DNA of 64,000 bases from Paraburkholderia translucens (GTDB lineage Bacteria; Pseudomonadota; Gammaproteobacteria; Burkholderiales; Burkholderiaceae), in NCBI RefSeq assembly GCF_020881035.1, contig NZ_JAJITC010000001.1, positions 248,001-312,000 on the forward strand, in the 5' to 3' direction. Within the stretch, counting starts at the first letter, position 1. Each line of letters opens with the position of its first letter. The notes under the pieces were generated by a model. The model saw only the letters and a program-made list of their open reading frames with translations, was not told the origin of the DNA and ran no database searches. Both the position numbers and the translations under genes were made by a program. Shown here in pieces: positions 34,627 through 44,214 of this stretch.

Positions 34627-37035
34627 TCAGACCGTCGCCGCGCGCGACGCGAGACGAGCTTCCGCGCTCGCCACCTCGCGCTTCACGGCGATGAAGCTGT
34701 CCGGGCTCACCGACATCGAATCGATCGCACACTCGACGAGAAATGCCGCGAATTCCGGGTGATCGCTTGGCGCCTGCCCGCACAGGCCGACCTTCGCGCC
34801 CGCCCGATGCGCCTGCTCGATCACGTGGCCGATCAACCATCTGACGGCTTCGTCCTGCTCATCGAACAGTTGCGCCAGTTCCGCCGAGTCCCGATCGACG
34901 CCGAGCGTCAACTGCGTGAGATCGTTGCTGCCGATCGAAAAGCCGTCGAAACGCTGCGCGAATTGGCGCGCAAGTATCACGTTCGACGGGATCTCGCACA
35001 TCACGTAGACCTGCAGTCCGTCCTGCCCGCGCCGCAAGCCGTTTTGCGCCATCACTTCCAGCACCTGATCGGCTTCGCAAACCGTGCGGCAGAACGGAAT
35101 CATCACGACGACGTTGCGCAGGCCCATTTCCTCGCGCAGCCGCCGGATCGCCCTGCACTCCAGCGCAAAGCCGTCGCGATAGCGCGGCGAGTAGTACCGC
35201 GAAGCGCCGCGGAACCCCAGCATCGGGTTTTCCTCATGAGGCTCGAAAGCCTGGCCGCCGATCAGGTGCGCGTATTCGTTGGTCTTGAAGTCGCTCATGC
35301 GGATGATCGCGGGCCGCGGGTACTGCACGGCGGCAATGCGGCCCAGTCCCCGCGCGAGCCGGTCGACGAAATACTCCGCTTTGTCCGCGTACCCCGCCGT
35401 CAACTCCTCGATGCGCTGCTTGACGCCCGCGTCCTCGAGTTCGCGGAAACGCACGAGCGCCATCGGATGAATCTTGATGTCGTGGCTCACGACGAACTCC
35501 ATGCGCACGAGCCCCACACCGTCAGCCGGCAAGCGCCACCAGCGGAAGGCGGCCGCCGGATTGGCGAGATTCAGCATCACGTGAGTACGCGTTGTCGGGA
35601 TCGCGCGGAAATCGATTTCCTCGACATCGAACGCGGCCGTGCCTTCGTACACGAAGCCTTCGTCGCCTTCGGCGCACGAGACGGTCACTTCCTGTTCGTC
35701 GTGCAACAGATGCGTGGCGTTGCCGGTGCCGACGATCGCGGGCAGCCCTAGTTCGCGGCTCACGATGGCCGCGTGGGAAGTGCGTCCGCCGTGGTCCGTG
35801 ATGATCGCGGCGGCGCGGCGCATCACCGGCACCCAGTCGGGATCGGTCGTGGACGTCACCAGAACCGCGCCGTCGACGAAGCGGTGCATGTCGCGCGGAT
35901 GCTCGATCACGCAGACCGCGCCGGCCGCGATCGCTTCGCCCACGCTGACGCCGCTCAGAAGACGCCGCCCCTTCTCTTTCAGCCGGTAACTCCTGACCGA
36001 GCTGGCTTCCCGGCGCGACTGAACGGTTTCAGGCCGGGCCTGAACGATGAACATCTCGCCGGTCGCGCCGTCTTTCGCCCATTCGATGTCCATCGGCTGG
36101 CCGTAGTGAGCCTCGATCGCGCAGGCCGAGCGTGACAGGGACAGTATCTCGGCGTCGTCGAGCACGAATGCCGCGCGTTCGGCTTTGGACGTGGGCACGT
36201 TTTTCGTGGGATGTGGGCCGCTTTTCGCGTAGACCATCTTGTGGGCTTTTTCCCCGCGCTTCTTGCCGACGATCGGCGAGACCCCTGGCTGCGCGAGCAG
36301 CGGCTTGAACACCTCGTACTCGTCCGGGTCCACGGCGCCCTGCACGACGTTCTCGCCGAGGCCCCAGGCCGCATTGATCAGCACGATCCTGTCGAAACCG
36401 GTTTCCGTGTCGAGCGAAAACATCACGCCGGCGCCGCCGAGATCCGAGCGCACCATCCGTTGCACACCGATCGACAGCGCCACCTGCATATGATCGAAAC
36501 CTCTCGCCGTTCGATAGGCGATGGCCCGGTCGGTAAACAGCGACGCGTAGCAGCGCCGGCAGGCATCGAGCAGCGCCCGCTCGCCGCGCACGTTGAGGAA
36601 ACTCTCCTGCTGACCGGCGAAGCTCGCATCAGGAAGGTCTTCGGCGGTGGCGCTCGAGCGGACCGCGACATCGGCATCGGCGCCGCCGCAGCGCTCGCCG
36701 AGCGCCCGATAGGCGGCACAGACAGCCTGGGCGAGTTCGGGCGGCCAATCGCCGTGCACGATGGCTGCCCGGATCGCCTCGCCCGCTTCGGCCAGCGTGA
36801 GACGGCCCTTTTCGAGGTCGTCGAGATACGCCGAAATGCGCTCGCGCAGACTATTGGCGTCGATAAAGCGCCAGTAGGCCTGCGCCGTGGTCGCAAATCC
36901 TGGCGGAACCCGAACGCCCCGCCCGTCGAGTTGGGACAACAGTTCGCCAAGCGAAGCGTTTTTACCTCCGACGCGTGCGACGTCCTCGCGCCGCAAGTCG
37001 TCGAACCAGATCACCTGCGCGAGAGCCTGATCCAT
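34627..37035 (-). CDS. ppsA: Phosphoenolpyruvate synthase (pyruvate, water dikinase)
   Basis: It makes phosphoenolpyruvate from pyruvate and ATP, releasing AMP and phosphate. The 802-aa length fits PpsA. The N-terminal ATP-binding domain has VGGKNASLGELL and VRSSATAEDLPDASFAGQQ. The mobile phosphohistidine domain carries the acceptor His in GGRTSHAAIVSRELG. The C-terminal barrel has GFRGASRYY and the PEP-binding GSNDLTQLTLGVDRD. The ATG at 37035 follows AAGGAG. It is the second gene of a likely transcript that begins with the 37593 gene under an FNR-type promoter and continues into pfkB, the phosphoribosyltransferase and the CBS gene. A housekeeping ppsA probably exists elsewhere, making this a condition-specific copy. 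Confidence 0.95.
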   Translation of the reverse strand: MDQALAQVIWFDDLRREDVARVGGKNASLGELLSQLDGRGVRVPPGFATTAQAYWRFIDANSLRERISAYLDDLEKGRLTLAEAGEAIRAAIVHGDWPPELAQAVCAAYRALGERCGGADADVAVRSSATAEDLPDASFAGQQESFLNVRGERALLDACRRCYASLFTDRAIAYRTARGFDHMQVALSIGVQRMVRSDLGGAGVMFSLDTETGFDRIVLINAAWGLGENVVQGAVDPDEYEVFKPLLAQPGVSPIVGKKRGEKAHKMVYAKSGPHPTKNVPTSKAERAAFVLDDAEILSLSRSACAIEAHYGQPMDIEWAKDGATGEMFIVQARPETVQSRREASSVRSYRLKEKGRRLLSGVSVGEAIAAGAVCVIEHPRDMHRFVDGAVLVTSTTDPDWVPVMRRAAAIITDHGGRTSHAAIVSRELGLPAIVGTGNATHLLHDEQEVTVSCAEGDEGFVYEGTAAFDVEEIDFRAIPTTRTHVMLNLANPAAAFRWWRLPADGVGLVRMEFVVSHDIKIHPMALVRFRELEDAGVKQRIEELTAGYADKAEYFVDRLARGLGRIAAVQYPRPAIIRMSDFKTNEYAHLIGGQAFEPHEENPMLGFRGASRYYSPRYRDGFALECRAIRRLREEMGLRNVVVMIPFCRTVCEADQVLEVMAQNGLRRGQDGLQVYVMCEIPSNVILARQFAQRFDGFSIGSNDLTQLTLGVDRDSAELAQLFDEQDEAVRWLIGHVIEQAHRAGAKVGLCGQAPSDHPEFAAFLVECAIDSMSVSPDSFIAVKREVASAEARLASRAATV

Positions 37036-37122
37036 GTTGTGCTCCTTACCCGGGCTACGTGCCGCGCCGGCCGCACGCGCGCAAAGGCTCCGCGCGAGGT
37101 CCCGCATGCGGCATGGCCCTAA

Positions 37123-37593
37123 CTAGATGCTGATATAGCCCTGGAAGGTCCACGGCAACTGCATGTGTTCCTGCGTCGCCGGGCCGCCGCTTTCGATGCA
37201 GGTGCCCGAGAACCCCGGGGCGCCGTCCGCCGAAAAGACCGGCACGAAAGCAAATTCGTCGTTGACCGTAATCAGAAAATCGCGGTTGTAGCGCGACGGC
37301 GCGAAGATCGTCACCGAGCGGAAGAACCGCGATGTCCGCGACGGCCGTTCGAGGTCGAGCGCATGCGCTGCGGACACGCGCTCCAGATCGAACCGCGCGG
37401 GAAGCTCGTATTCGAGGCCGCCCCGCTCGATCCGCTCACCGGGCGTGAACACGAGCGTCGCGCCGGGATAGGGAAGAGCGTGCACCGTCTGGGTGGCCGG
37501 GCCCTCGGGTCCGAGAATCAGTGGCGGATACGCCCACATCGACAGACACAGCGATGCTGTCTTCTGCGAAAAGTATTCTGCAAGCCAGTTCAT
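37123..37593 (-). CDS. Hypothetical protein heading the pps transcript
   Basis: A 156-aa soluble protein that I do not recognise, from the ATG at 37593 behind a strong GGAGG. The first ~60 residues contain a Pro-rich part (WAYPPLILGPEGPATQTV). Later segments look beta-rich (DFLITVNDEFAFVPVF) and it ends in WTFQGYISI. No signal, membrane segment or catalytic motif is visible. It lies 87 nt before ppsA and 92 nt after a predicted FNR-type -10 hexamer, so it leads an oxygen-responsive operon. Function unknown. Confidence 0.65.
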   Translation of the reverse strand: MNWLAEYFSQKTASLCLSMWAYPPLILGPEGPATQTVHALPYPGATLVFTPGERIERGGLEYELPARFDLERVSAAHALDLERPSRTSRFFRSVTIFAPSRYNRDFLITVNDEFAFVPVFSADGAPGFSGTCIESGGPATQEHMQLPWTFQGYISI

Positions 37594-37684
37594 GCGATCC
37601 TCCACCGTGATCTTGTAAGGACCTCCGACCATCGGAAGCCATGCCATGCAGCTGCCGGCAGCATTGCTGCATCCATTCAGGCTC

Positions 37685-37725
37685 ACTGTAGGCGGCCCGG
37701 CGCATCGCTCATTGACGTGGGTCAA
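37685..37725 (-). promoter_or_regulatory. FNR-type class II promoter of the 37593-pps operon
   Basis: The palindrome TTGAC-GTGG-GTCAA (37712-37725) is followed on the minus strand after exactly 21 nt by TACAGT (37685-37690). It lies 119 nt before the first ATG. Confidence 0.75.
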
Positions 37726-37777
37726 TCGCACGCGGTCCACCGCGCGACGTGATGCCAGCCACCAAAGCGCATTTCGA

Positions 37778-37791
37778 TTGACATAGGTCAG
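37778..37791 (+). promoter_or_regulatory. FNR-type box (one mismatch) upstream of a universal stress gene
   Basis: TTGAC-ATAG-GTCAG departs from the consensus in its last base only. The hexamer CATCAT lies 22 nt downstream, and the stress-protein ATG is 63 nt past the box. It is back to back with the box for the pps transcript. Confidence 0.6.
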
Positions 37792-37854
37792 TGATCGATC
37801 CGCAACGGCTGCCCATCATGAGAACCGACAACACCCGAAACGCGGAGGTCGACG

Positions 37855-38385
37855 ATGTTCTCCAATATTCTGGTCGCGGTGGATGGCAGCGAGACCGCCG
37901 CTCATGCGTTCGAGACAGCGCTGCAGGTGGCCTGTGAAACCGGCGCGCGCCTGCATCCGCTGTACGTGATCGATTTGCCGCTCATGATTCCCGAAGTGCC
38001 CGGCGTCGACCCGGTGGTCATGCGCCAGGCGCTCGAGCAGGACGGTGAACGGGTCATGCGACACTGCGTCGGTTCCATGGCGCGGCTTGGCGTGCAGGGC
38101 ATGCCGGAAATCGACGATCTGAAGCGTCCCGAGGAGGACGTCGCGCATCGCATCGATGCCGCGGCGGCGCGGCGGCACGCCGATCTCATCGTGATCGGTA
38201 CGCACGGCCGGCATGGAACTCACCACGCATCGTTGGGTAGCGTGGCCGAACAGGTGCTGCGCGGCGCCTCCTGCCCTGTGCTGGCGGTCCCCGCGAGCCG
38301 GGAAGCGGCCTCGAAGGAGCGGCTGGCCGGCGAACCCTCGGCGGATCGCTCGCGTCGAACGCCAGAAGAATGCGTGAATACATAG
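37855..38385 (+). CDS. Universal stress protein (UspA family), single domain
   Basis: A 176-aa cytoplasmic protein with one Usp domain: NILVAVDGSETAAHAFETAL at the start and the ATP-binding signature GTHGRHGTHHASLGS (Gx2Gx9GS) near residue 120, followed by VLRGASCPVLAVP. The intact nucleotide motif suggests an ATP-binding rather than UspA-type non-binding member. A ~25-residue charged tail is extra. GGAGG lies before the ATG. It is the closest relative in the window of the 48400 protein, sharing the LYVIDLP/LHVVDVP region and the same domain length, so the two are probably paralogues. An FNR-type box upstream suggests induction under oxygen limitation. Confidence 0.92.
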   Translation: MFSNILVAVDGSETAAHAFETALQVACETGARLHPLYVIDLPLMIPEVPGVDPVVMRQALEQDGERVMRHCVGSMARLGVQGMPEIDDLKRPEEDVAHRIDAAAARRHADLIVIGTHGRHGTHHASLGSVAEQVLRGASCPVLAVPASREAASKERLAGEPSADRSRRTPEECVNT

Positions 38386-38403
38386 ACCACGCGGTTCAAC
38401 GCT

Positions 38404-38778
38404 TCACCTGGCTGCCCGTTTGCTGACGACCTCGTAGCCGTCGGCGGCGACCTTCCACAGCGTCACGCGCTGCAATCTTTCGAAACGATGGATCGCGCCG
38501 CAAACCGCAGCCGCGTCCTGCGCGCCGTCACAGCACACGCGCATGACCTCGCAGCGGTGCGGAAAGCCGCGGTGATCGAGGATCTCCTTGTAAAACACGA
38601 CTTCGACGCCCGGCAGCTTCGCGACCGCGGCGCCCCTTGACGGCGGCGATACGGTGCGCGAGGGAGCGTCGCTTCGAAGCGCGCGCCTGTTCCTGCCGTT
38701 ACGCGCCGAATCGGCCTCGCACCGCACAGCACAACCGGCAAGCTTGCGATTGACACGCCGTTCAAGATTCTTCGACAT
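38404..38778 (-). CDS. Small basic protein, function unknown
   Basis: A 124-aa protein starting at the ATG at 38778 with GGAG seven nt upstream. The first ~55 residues are Arg-rich and low in complexity (NRKLAGC, RNGRNRRALRSDAPSR). The remaining ~70 residues look folded (VEVVFYKEILDHRGFPHRCE, FERLQRVTLWKVAADGYEV) and contain paired Cys residues in RVCCDG and AVCGA. No signal or membrane part is visible, and I do not recognise the family. The convincing FNR-type promoter directly upstream supports it as a real, oxygen-regulated gene. Confidence 0.7.
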   Translation of the reverse strand: MSKNLERRVNRKLAGCAVRCEADSARNGRNRRALRSDAPSRTVSPPSRGAAVAKLPGVEVVFYKEILDHRGFPHRCEVMRVCCDGAQDAAAVCGAIHRFERLQRVTLWKVAADGYEVVSKRAAR

Positions 38779-38853
38779 GGCAGGGCTCCCCATTTCCCAG
38801 CGGCTCGCCACAGCGAACCCGCATTGCGCGTAAAGTGCGTCCCGATACAAAAC

Positions 38854-38894
38854 AGATTAGCCGCCCCATTCGACGTACCGTTGACGCACGTCAA
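38854..38894 (-). promoter_or_regulatory. FNR-type class II promoter of the 38778 gene
   Basis: TTGAC-GCAC-GTCAA (38881-38894) is a full palindrome. On the minus strand TAATCT (38854-38859) lies exactly 21 nt beyond it, and the ATG is 103 nt from the box. Confidence 0.78.
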
Positions 38895-39090
38895 CCGGAT
38901 CGAAGCAGCGAGCCAGCGCTTTTACAGAGTTCACCGGAGTGCTGCCAGTCCTATCGCAGCAACCAATTCAAGGTCGCGTGGCGGGCGCAAAAATTGCATT
39001 CGCCGCTCGTTCAGACCGGTAATAGCTGCTATAAAGTGAATTGAGCTTCGCATGCTCGCGGGCGGTACTCTTCGAACAGACGGAGATTGA

Positions 39091-40221
<1,131 letters not shown>

Positions 40222-40242
40222 TATCCGCCCGAGGAGTCGTTG

Positions 40243-40695
40243 ATGCTGTCACAGGTTACGAGCAATCCCGTTCACATACTTCTTGTCGAAGACAGTCCGA
40301 CCGACGTGTTGATGACACGCGAGGCCTTCGAGTACTACGAGGTGCTCAATCCCTTGCACGTCGCGCAGGACGGCGTCGAAGCCCTGGATTTCCTGCGCCG
40401 CAAAGGACGGCATCTCGACGCGCCCCGTCCCGGTCTGATCATTCTCGATCTCAATCTGCCGAAAAAGAGCGGCCGCGAAGTACTTCAGGAACTGAAAGCC
40501 GACCCCGACCTGATGAGCATTCCCGTCGTCGTGCTCACCACCTCGAAATCCGAGGAAGACGTCGCAAGAACGTACGGACTGCACGCGAATTGCTACGTCA
40601 CCAAGCCGGTCGACTTCACGCTGTTCGTCGATGTCCTGCACAGAATCAACGACTTCTGGTTCAACGTCGTGACCTTACCGCCGGCGAGGCCATGA
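40243..40695 (+). CDS. Single-domain response regulator (Rcp1-like)
   Basis: A 150-aa stand-alone receiver domain. The acidic pocket is in [13 protein letters not shown], the phospho-acceptor is Asp69 in [13 protein letters not shown], the switch Thr is in [13 protein letters not shown] and the Lys is in CYVTKPVDF. There is no output domain, so it passes phosphate on or binds a partner. The start is the ATG at 40243 with GAGGAG six nt upstream. It lies between the PAS kinase (21 nt) and the hybrid protein (ATGA overlap), so translation is coupled and all three likely form one phosphorelay. Confidence 0.94.
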   Translation: MLSQVTSNPVHILLVEDSPTDVLMTREAFEYYEVLNPLHVAQDGVEALDFLRRKGRHLDAPRPGLIILDLNLPKKSGREVLQELKADPDLMSIPVVVLTTSKSEEDVARTYGLHANCYVTKPVDFTLFVDVLHRINDFWFNVVTLPPARP

Positions 40696-42194
40696 ACGCG
40701 CCCCAGCACCTGCGGATCCTGCTCGTCGAGGACAGCCCGACCGATGCGCTGCTGATCCGGGAGGCGCTTGCCGAAGTGGACGATTTCGGGCACGACCTCG
40801 TGCAAGCGGAACGCCTTGCCGACGCCATTTCCCGCTGCGCGGCGGCCCGTTTCGACATCGTTCTTCTCGATCTGGGTTTGCCCGACGCGCACGGAATCTC
40901 CACATTCCGGATCTTTCGCGATCGGGTACCGGAGCTGCCCGTGCTGGTATTCACCGGTCTCGACGACAAGTCGGTCGGCCTCCAGGCGATCCAGGACGGC
41001 GCACAGGATTATCTCGTCAAACGCAGCCTCGACCCGTCCGAATTGAGCCGGGCGATCCGCTACGCGATCGAACGTCATCGCATCGCGCGGGCGCTCGAGG
41101 AGAGCGAAGAGCGGTTTGAACTGGCCGTGCGCGGCGCAAGCGCGGGCTTGTGGGACTGGAATCCGCAATCGGGCGCGATCTGGCTTTCCCCTTACTTCAA
41201 GAAGATCCTCGGTTACGAGCCGGACGAATTTCCCGACGATACCGCGGCTGTTCGCGAAGCCACTCATCCGGCTGACATCGAACGCGTCGACGCGTGTCTC
41301 GCCGCGCATCTCGAACAGATGCGCCCTTACGACATCGAATACCGCATGCGGACCAAATCCGGCGCCTACTGCTGGGTCCATGCGCGAGCGCAGGCGCTGT
41401 GGAACCAGTTCGGTCAACCGAATCGCATGCTGGGCTGGATCATCGACGTCACGGAACGCAGGCTCGCCGAGGAGGCGCTGCGTGCCTCGCGCGAAGAACT
41501 CCAGCGACTGTCGGCGGGCATCGAGCAGGCGCGCGAGGAGGAGAAGACCCGGATCGCGCGGGAATTGCACGACGATTTCGGCCAGCAGCTCGTCGCGTTG
41601 AAGATCGCCTGCGCAAGGCTCGATACGCTGGTCAGCAGCAGCGATAGCCCAGAAGGGAAAGCCGACCTCGAAAACGTCTACAGGCTGATCGATCAGCTCG
41701 TGGTGTCCGTGCGGCGCATCGCCACCGATCTGCGTCCGGCGATGCTCGACGATCTGGGCCTGATTCCGGCCCTCGAATGGCTCGTCAACCGGTTTTCGGA
41801 GCGGCACGGCGTGCGCGTGACTCGTCGCATCGCCGAAGACATCGATTTCAACGATGACAGCGCCACCGCTGTATTCCGGATCGTTCAGGAAGCGCTGACG
41901 AATGTCGCCCGCCATGCGCAAGCAACCGAGGTGCTGCTTGAAATCGTGCGCAAGGAACCGTATTGCGTCGTTCGCATTTCCGACAACGGCCGCGGCAGCG
42001 CGCCGGACCAGCGACCCGCGGCGGACTCGTTCGGTCTGTTGGGAATCCGCGAGCGCGCGTGGGCCTTGCGCGGCGACCTGCAAATCCAGACCGCGCCCGG
42101 CCGGGGCTTTGCAATAACCGTCTCGTTGCCGCTCGACACCATCGAAGCACGCATCGACAGCGCGGACCACGACCGCTCGGACCCTGCGCGCTAG
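40692..42194 (+). CDS. Response regulator - PAS - HisKA_3 histidine kinase hybrid
   Basis: A 500-aa signalling protein with the receiver at the N-terminus. Residues 1-125 are a receiver domain ([13 protein letters not shown], phospho-acceptor Asp60 in [10 protein letters not shown], Lys110 in YLVKRS). A PAS/PAC domain covers about 140-262 ([16 protein letters not shown] to [11 protein letters not shown]). The NarX/UhpB-type HisKA_3 domain has His293 in [14 protein letters not shown], and the ATPase has [13 protein letters not shown] and [10 protein letters not shown]. HisKA_3 kinases phosphorylate LuxR/NarL-type regulators, so the NarL-type protein encoded at 49855 is the likely output, though it is 7.7 kb away. 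The start overlaps the previous stop codon by four bases. Confidence 0.93.
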   Translation: MNAPQHLRILLVEDSPTDALLIREALAEVDDFGHDLVQAERLADAISRCAAARFDIVLLDLGLPDAHGISTFRIFRDRVPELPVLVFTGLDDKSVGLQAIQDGAQDYLVKRSLDPSELSRAIRYAIERHRIARALEESEERFELAVRGASAGLWDWNPQSGAIWLSPYFKKILGYEPDEFPDDTAAVREATHPADIERVDACLAAHLEQMRPYDIEYRMRTKSGAYCWVHARAQALWNQFGQPNRMLGWIIDVTERRLAEEALRASREELQRLSAGIEQAREEEKTRIARELHDDFGQQLVALKIACARLDTLVSSSDSPEGKADLENVYRLIDQLVVSVRRIATDLRPAMLDDLGLIPALEWLVNRFSERHGVRVTRRIAEDIDFNDDSATAVFRIVQEALTNVARHAQATEVLLEIVRKEPYCVVRISDNGRGSAPDQRPAADSFGLLGIRERAWALRGDLQIQTAPGRGFAITVSLPLDTIEARIDSADHDRSDPAR

Positions 42195-42270
42195 CTCCGG
42201 CGCGCCGCCGCCGCGTTGCGCATCAAGCCGCCGCTGCTCACGGTGCGCGGCGGTGCGCGCACCGCGCGCG

Positions 42271-42960
42271 TCACATCGGCGCAAAGACGACCGGATACTC
42301 CAGATGATCCTTCACCGCTTTCACGCCCGGCGTGCGCGCGGCGGCAGCGAGGATCACCTGACGCTCTTCCTCGGAGCGCACCACACCCCAGCAATGCGCG
42401 ACACCCTCCGTGACGATCAGGCCGTCGGCGGCCATCGCCCAGCGGTGTCCTTCGAGTTCCTTCGTGATCGCGGCGCGGACCTGCTCGTCCGACGGTTGCG
42501 CATCGAGCTGCGCGGGCGCGCAGCTCGCGAGCGCGCGCACGAGGTTGGACCGGCTGACGATGCCGACGAGCTTACCCTTGCGCATGACCGGTAGCCGCTT
42601 GATGTGCTTGCGTCCGAGCAATCCGGCGACCTCGGTGAGCGGCGCGGATTCATCGACGGTGACGGCAGGCGCGCTCATCACGTCACGCACCTGAATCGAC
42701 CGCTCCTTCAGATATTCGGCCGCGAGCTGACGCGTGGGCGCGAGGAACTCCGCAAGCCATGAGCGGCGCGGCGTTTCGGTGCCGGTTTCGACACGCCGGA
42801 GCAGGTCGCCCTCGCTGACGATGCCGATTACACTGCCCGCGTCATCGACGACCGGCATGCCACTGATCCGGTTCTCGGCAAGCAGCTTTGCCGCGTCATA
42901 GACCGAGCTGTCCGGCGTGATTGAAACGACCTGCGTCGTCATGATGTCCGAGGCTTGCAT
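42271..42960 (-). CDS. CBS pair - BON domain protein
   Basis: A 229-aa protein. Two CBS motifs lie at about residues 1-60 (MTTQVVSITPDSSVYDAAKL, MPVVDDAGSVIGIVSEGDLL) and 92-150 (MSAPAVTVDESAPLTEVAGL, GKLVGIVSRSNLVRAL). A BON domain fills about 160-225 (VRAAITKELEGHRWAMAADG, TPGVKAVKDHLEYPV), a fold that can touch phospholipids. The combination suggests an adenylate-sensing protein acting at the membrane; this is family-level inference. GGAG precedes the ATG at 42960. A perfect FNR-type box lies about 100 nt upstream. Confidence 0.9.
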   Translation of the reverse strand: MQASDIMTTQVVSITPDSSVYDAAKLLAENRISGMPVVDDAGSVIGIVSEGDLLRRVETGTETPRRSWLAEFLAPTRQLAAEYLKERSIQVRDVMSAPAVTVDESAPLTEVAGLLGRKHIKRLPVMRKGKLVGIVSRSNLVRALASCAPAQLDAQPSDEQVRAAITKELEGHRWAMAADGLIVTEGVAHCWGVVRSEEERQVILAAAARTPGVKAVKDHLEYPVVFAPM

Positions 42961-43062
42961 GGTGATCTCCATATCGGGTGACGGGTGATGGCAAGACGAG
43001 ACACGGGTTCGCTCGCCTGCGCAAGTACACCCCCATGATCGATGCGCGGCGCCTGACCGTTG

Positions 43063-43076
43063 TTGATTTGCATCAA
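43063..43076 (-). promoter_or_regulatory. FNR-type box of the CBS-BON gene
   Basis: TTGAT-TTGC-ATCAA is a perfect FNR consensus 103 nt upstream of the ATG. The -10 is less clear: GATCAT at 43035-43040 lies 22 nt beyond it on the minus strand. Confidence 0.72.
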
Positions 43077-43112
43077 GCCGGCGGGGACGACGCAGATGCC
43101 GGTGTACCGTAA

Positions 43113-43277
43113 AACGTCGCGCTGTATTGCGCGTCCGAGAGGCTCTGCAACGTGGTGCGCGGCTGGATCGATCATCGGCTGCTCGCCGGCGCACTCAGGC
43201 TGAACGAAGACGAATTGCCGTACCTCGCGCAGACGGTCGGCGCGCCCGGCACGAAGCTCTGCGCTCTCGCGGATTGA
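43113..43277 (+). pseudogene. Remnant of a nitroreductase C-terminus
   Basis: A 54-codon plus-strand stretch after a TAA at 43110 reads like the end of a SagB/ThcOx-type nitroreductase: LYCASERLCNVVRGWIDH, then RLNEDELPYLAQTVGAPGT and a stop. The NVVRGWID and LAQTVG phrases are the usual final helix and strand of that family, which has about 200 residues when whole. No start codon or upstream part is present, so it is a decayed gene end. The FNR box of the divergent CBS-BON gene lies just before it, so the lost gene may once have shared that control region. Confidence 0.6.
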
Positions 43278-43289
43278 GCCAGGAGGTCG

Positions 43290-43321
43290 CCAAACAAAAG
43301 GCGCGCCGGTGAGGGCGCGCC
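43290..43321 (-). terminator. Probable Rho-independent terminator of the Hsp20 gene
   Basis: GGCGCGCC-6-GGCGCGCC (43300-43321) forms an 8-bp GC stem. On the minus strand it is followed by TTTTGTTTGG. It lies 33 nt past the hsp20 stop codon. Confidence 0.7.
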
Positions 43322-43353
43322 ATAGGTGCTCGTCCAGTTCTGGCTGCTGGCTT

Positions 43354-43788
43354 CTAGTCGATCGACAGGCGCTTGTGATCGCCCGGCGCTTTTTTCGGCA
43401 GGCTCAACGACAGCACGCCGTCCTTGTATTCGGCTTTCGCATTGACCTCGTCGACCTCGCCGCCGAGCGCGAACGAGCGGCTGAACGCGCCGGAATAACG
43501 CTCGCGGCGGATCACGCGCTCGCCTTCCTTCTCCTCCTTGTTGCGCTCGACCTTCGCGTTGATCGAAACGACGCGCCCGTCGATCTGTACGTCGATATCC
43601 TTCTTGTCCACCCCCGGCAGCTCGGCTTTCACCGAATAGCCCCCGTCGTTTTCCGTCACGTCGATCTTCATCGATGCGAGTTCGGTGTCCTGGGTCGACA
43701 GCATCGAGCGCATCGGCCGGAAAAATCCCTGGAACAGTTCCGAAACCGGGTCCATCGAAAGCGGATCAAAACGCGTCAGATTGCTCAT
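43354..43788 (-). CDS. Small heat-shock protein, Hsp20/alpha-crystallin family
   Basis: A 144-aa ATP-independent chaperone that holds unfolding proteins. The N-terminal arm includes SELFQGFFRPM. The alpha-crystallin domain covers about residues 38-135 with MKIDVTENDGGYSVKAELPG and the conserved AEYKDGVLSLSLPKK at its end. The C-terminal IxI-type tail is not obvious: the protein stops at HKRLSID, which may limit oligomer size. AGGAGAG precedes the ATG. It lies 190 nt from an FNR-type box with a well-placed -10, so it is probably induced by oxygen limitation rather than only by heat; no ROSE-like RNA thermometer can be read with confidence in the long leader. Confidence 0.95.
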   Translation of the reverse strand: MSNLTRFDPLSMDPVSELFQGFFRPMRSMLSTQDTELASMKIDVTENDGGYSVKAELPGVDKKDIDVQIDGRVVSINAKVERNKEEKEGERVIRRERYSGAFSRSFALGGEVDEVNAKAEYKDGVLSLSLPKKAPGDHKRLSID

Positions 43789-43951
43789 TGCCTCTCTCCT
43801 TCAGATAAGCAGGCCATGAATTGGCCCGATTGACCGACTGCAAGCCGGCTTGCAGCGTCGCCGGATGGCGCGAGGCGCCGGGCGAAACCGATGCCGCCGC
43901 CATCTCGCGCATTCCCGTTCACGATCATCCTCACCGTGAAACCGCACCTTC

Positions 43952-43992
43952 AGCGTAGCCGCGCACGGCTTCGCGTCGTTGATCCACATCAA
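43952..43992 (-). promoter_or_regulatory. FNR-type class II promoter of the Hsp20 gene
   Basis: TTGAT-CCAC-ATCAA (43979-43992) is a perfect consensus. On the minus strand TACGCT (43952-43957) lies exactly 21 nt away. It implies a leader of about 155 nt before the hsp20 ATG. Confidence 0.72.
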
Positions 43993-44108
43993 GCGCGCTT
44001 GTGGGCACCGGCTCGTCTTCGATCGCCTTTCGCGGTTGGTCGTGGTCGAGCATCCCGCTTGAGCGTCGCGCGGATTCCGGTCGGATTCGTCACCCCTCAC
44101 CCGCCTCG

Positions 44109-44150
44109 TTGACACAGATCAGCCTGCTCGCCATACCCGATGGCTTGAAT
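44109..44150 (+). promoter_or_regulatory. FNR-type box (one mismatch) of the APH/kinase gene
   Basis: TTGAC-ACAG-ATCAG (44109-44122) departs from consensus in the last base. TTGAAT (44145-44150) lies 22 nt downstream, and the gene starts 92 nt after the box. It is divergent from the hsp20 promoter, 117 nt away. Confidence 0.6.
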
Positions 44151-44214
44151 AAGCAGACAATGTCGGCTCGCGCCCAAGGCGGGCGCCGGCTGTTTCACCA
44201 CACGGAGGTCGACC

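Noticed and set aside
40593..42284. 563-codon minus-strand open frame opposite the hybrid kinase
   Set aside because: The plus strand encodes an intact receiver-PAS-HisKA_3 protein. The reverse frame has no recognisable motif.
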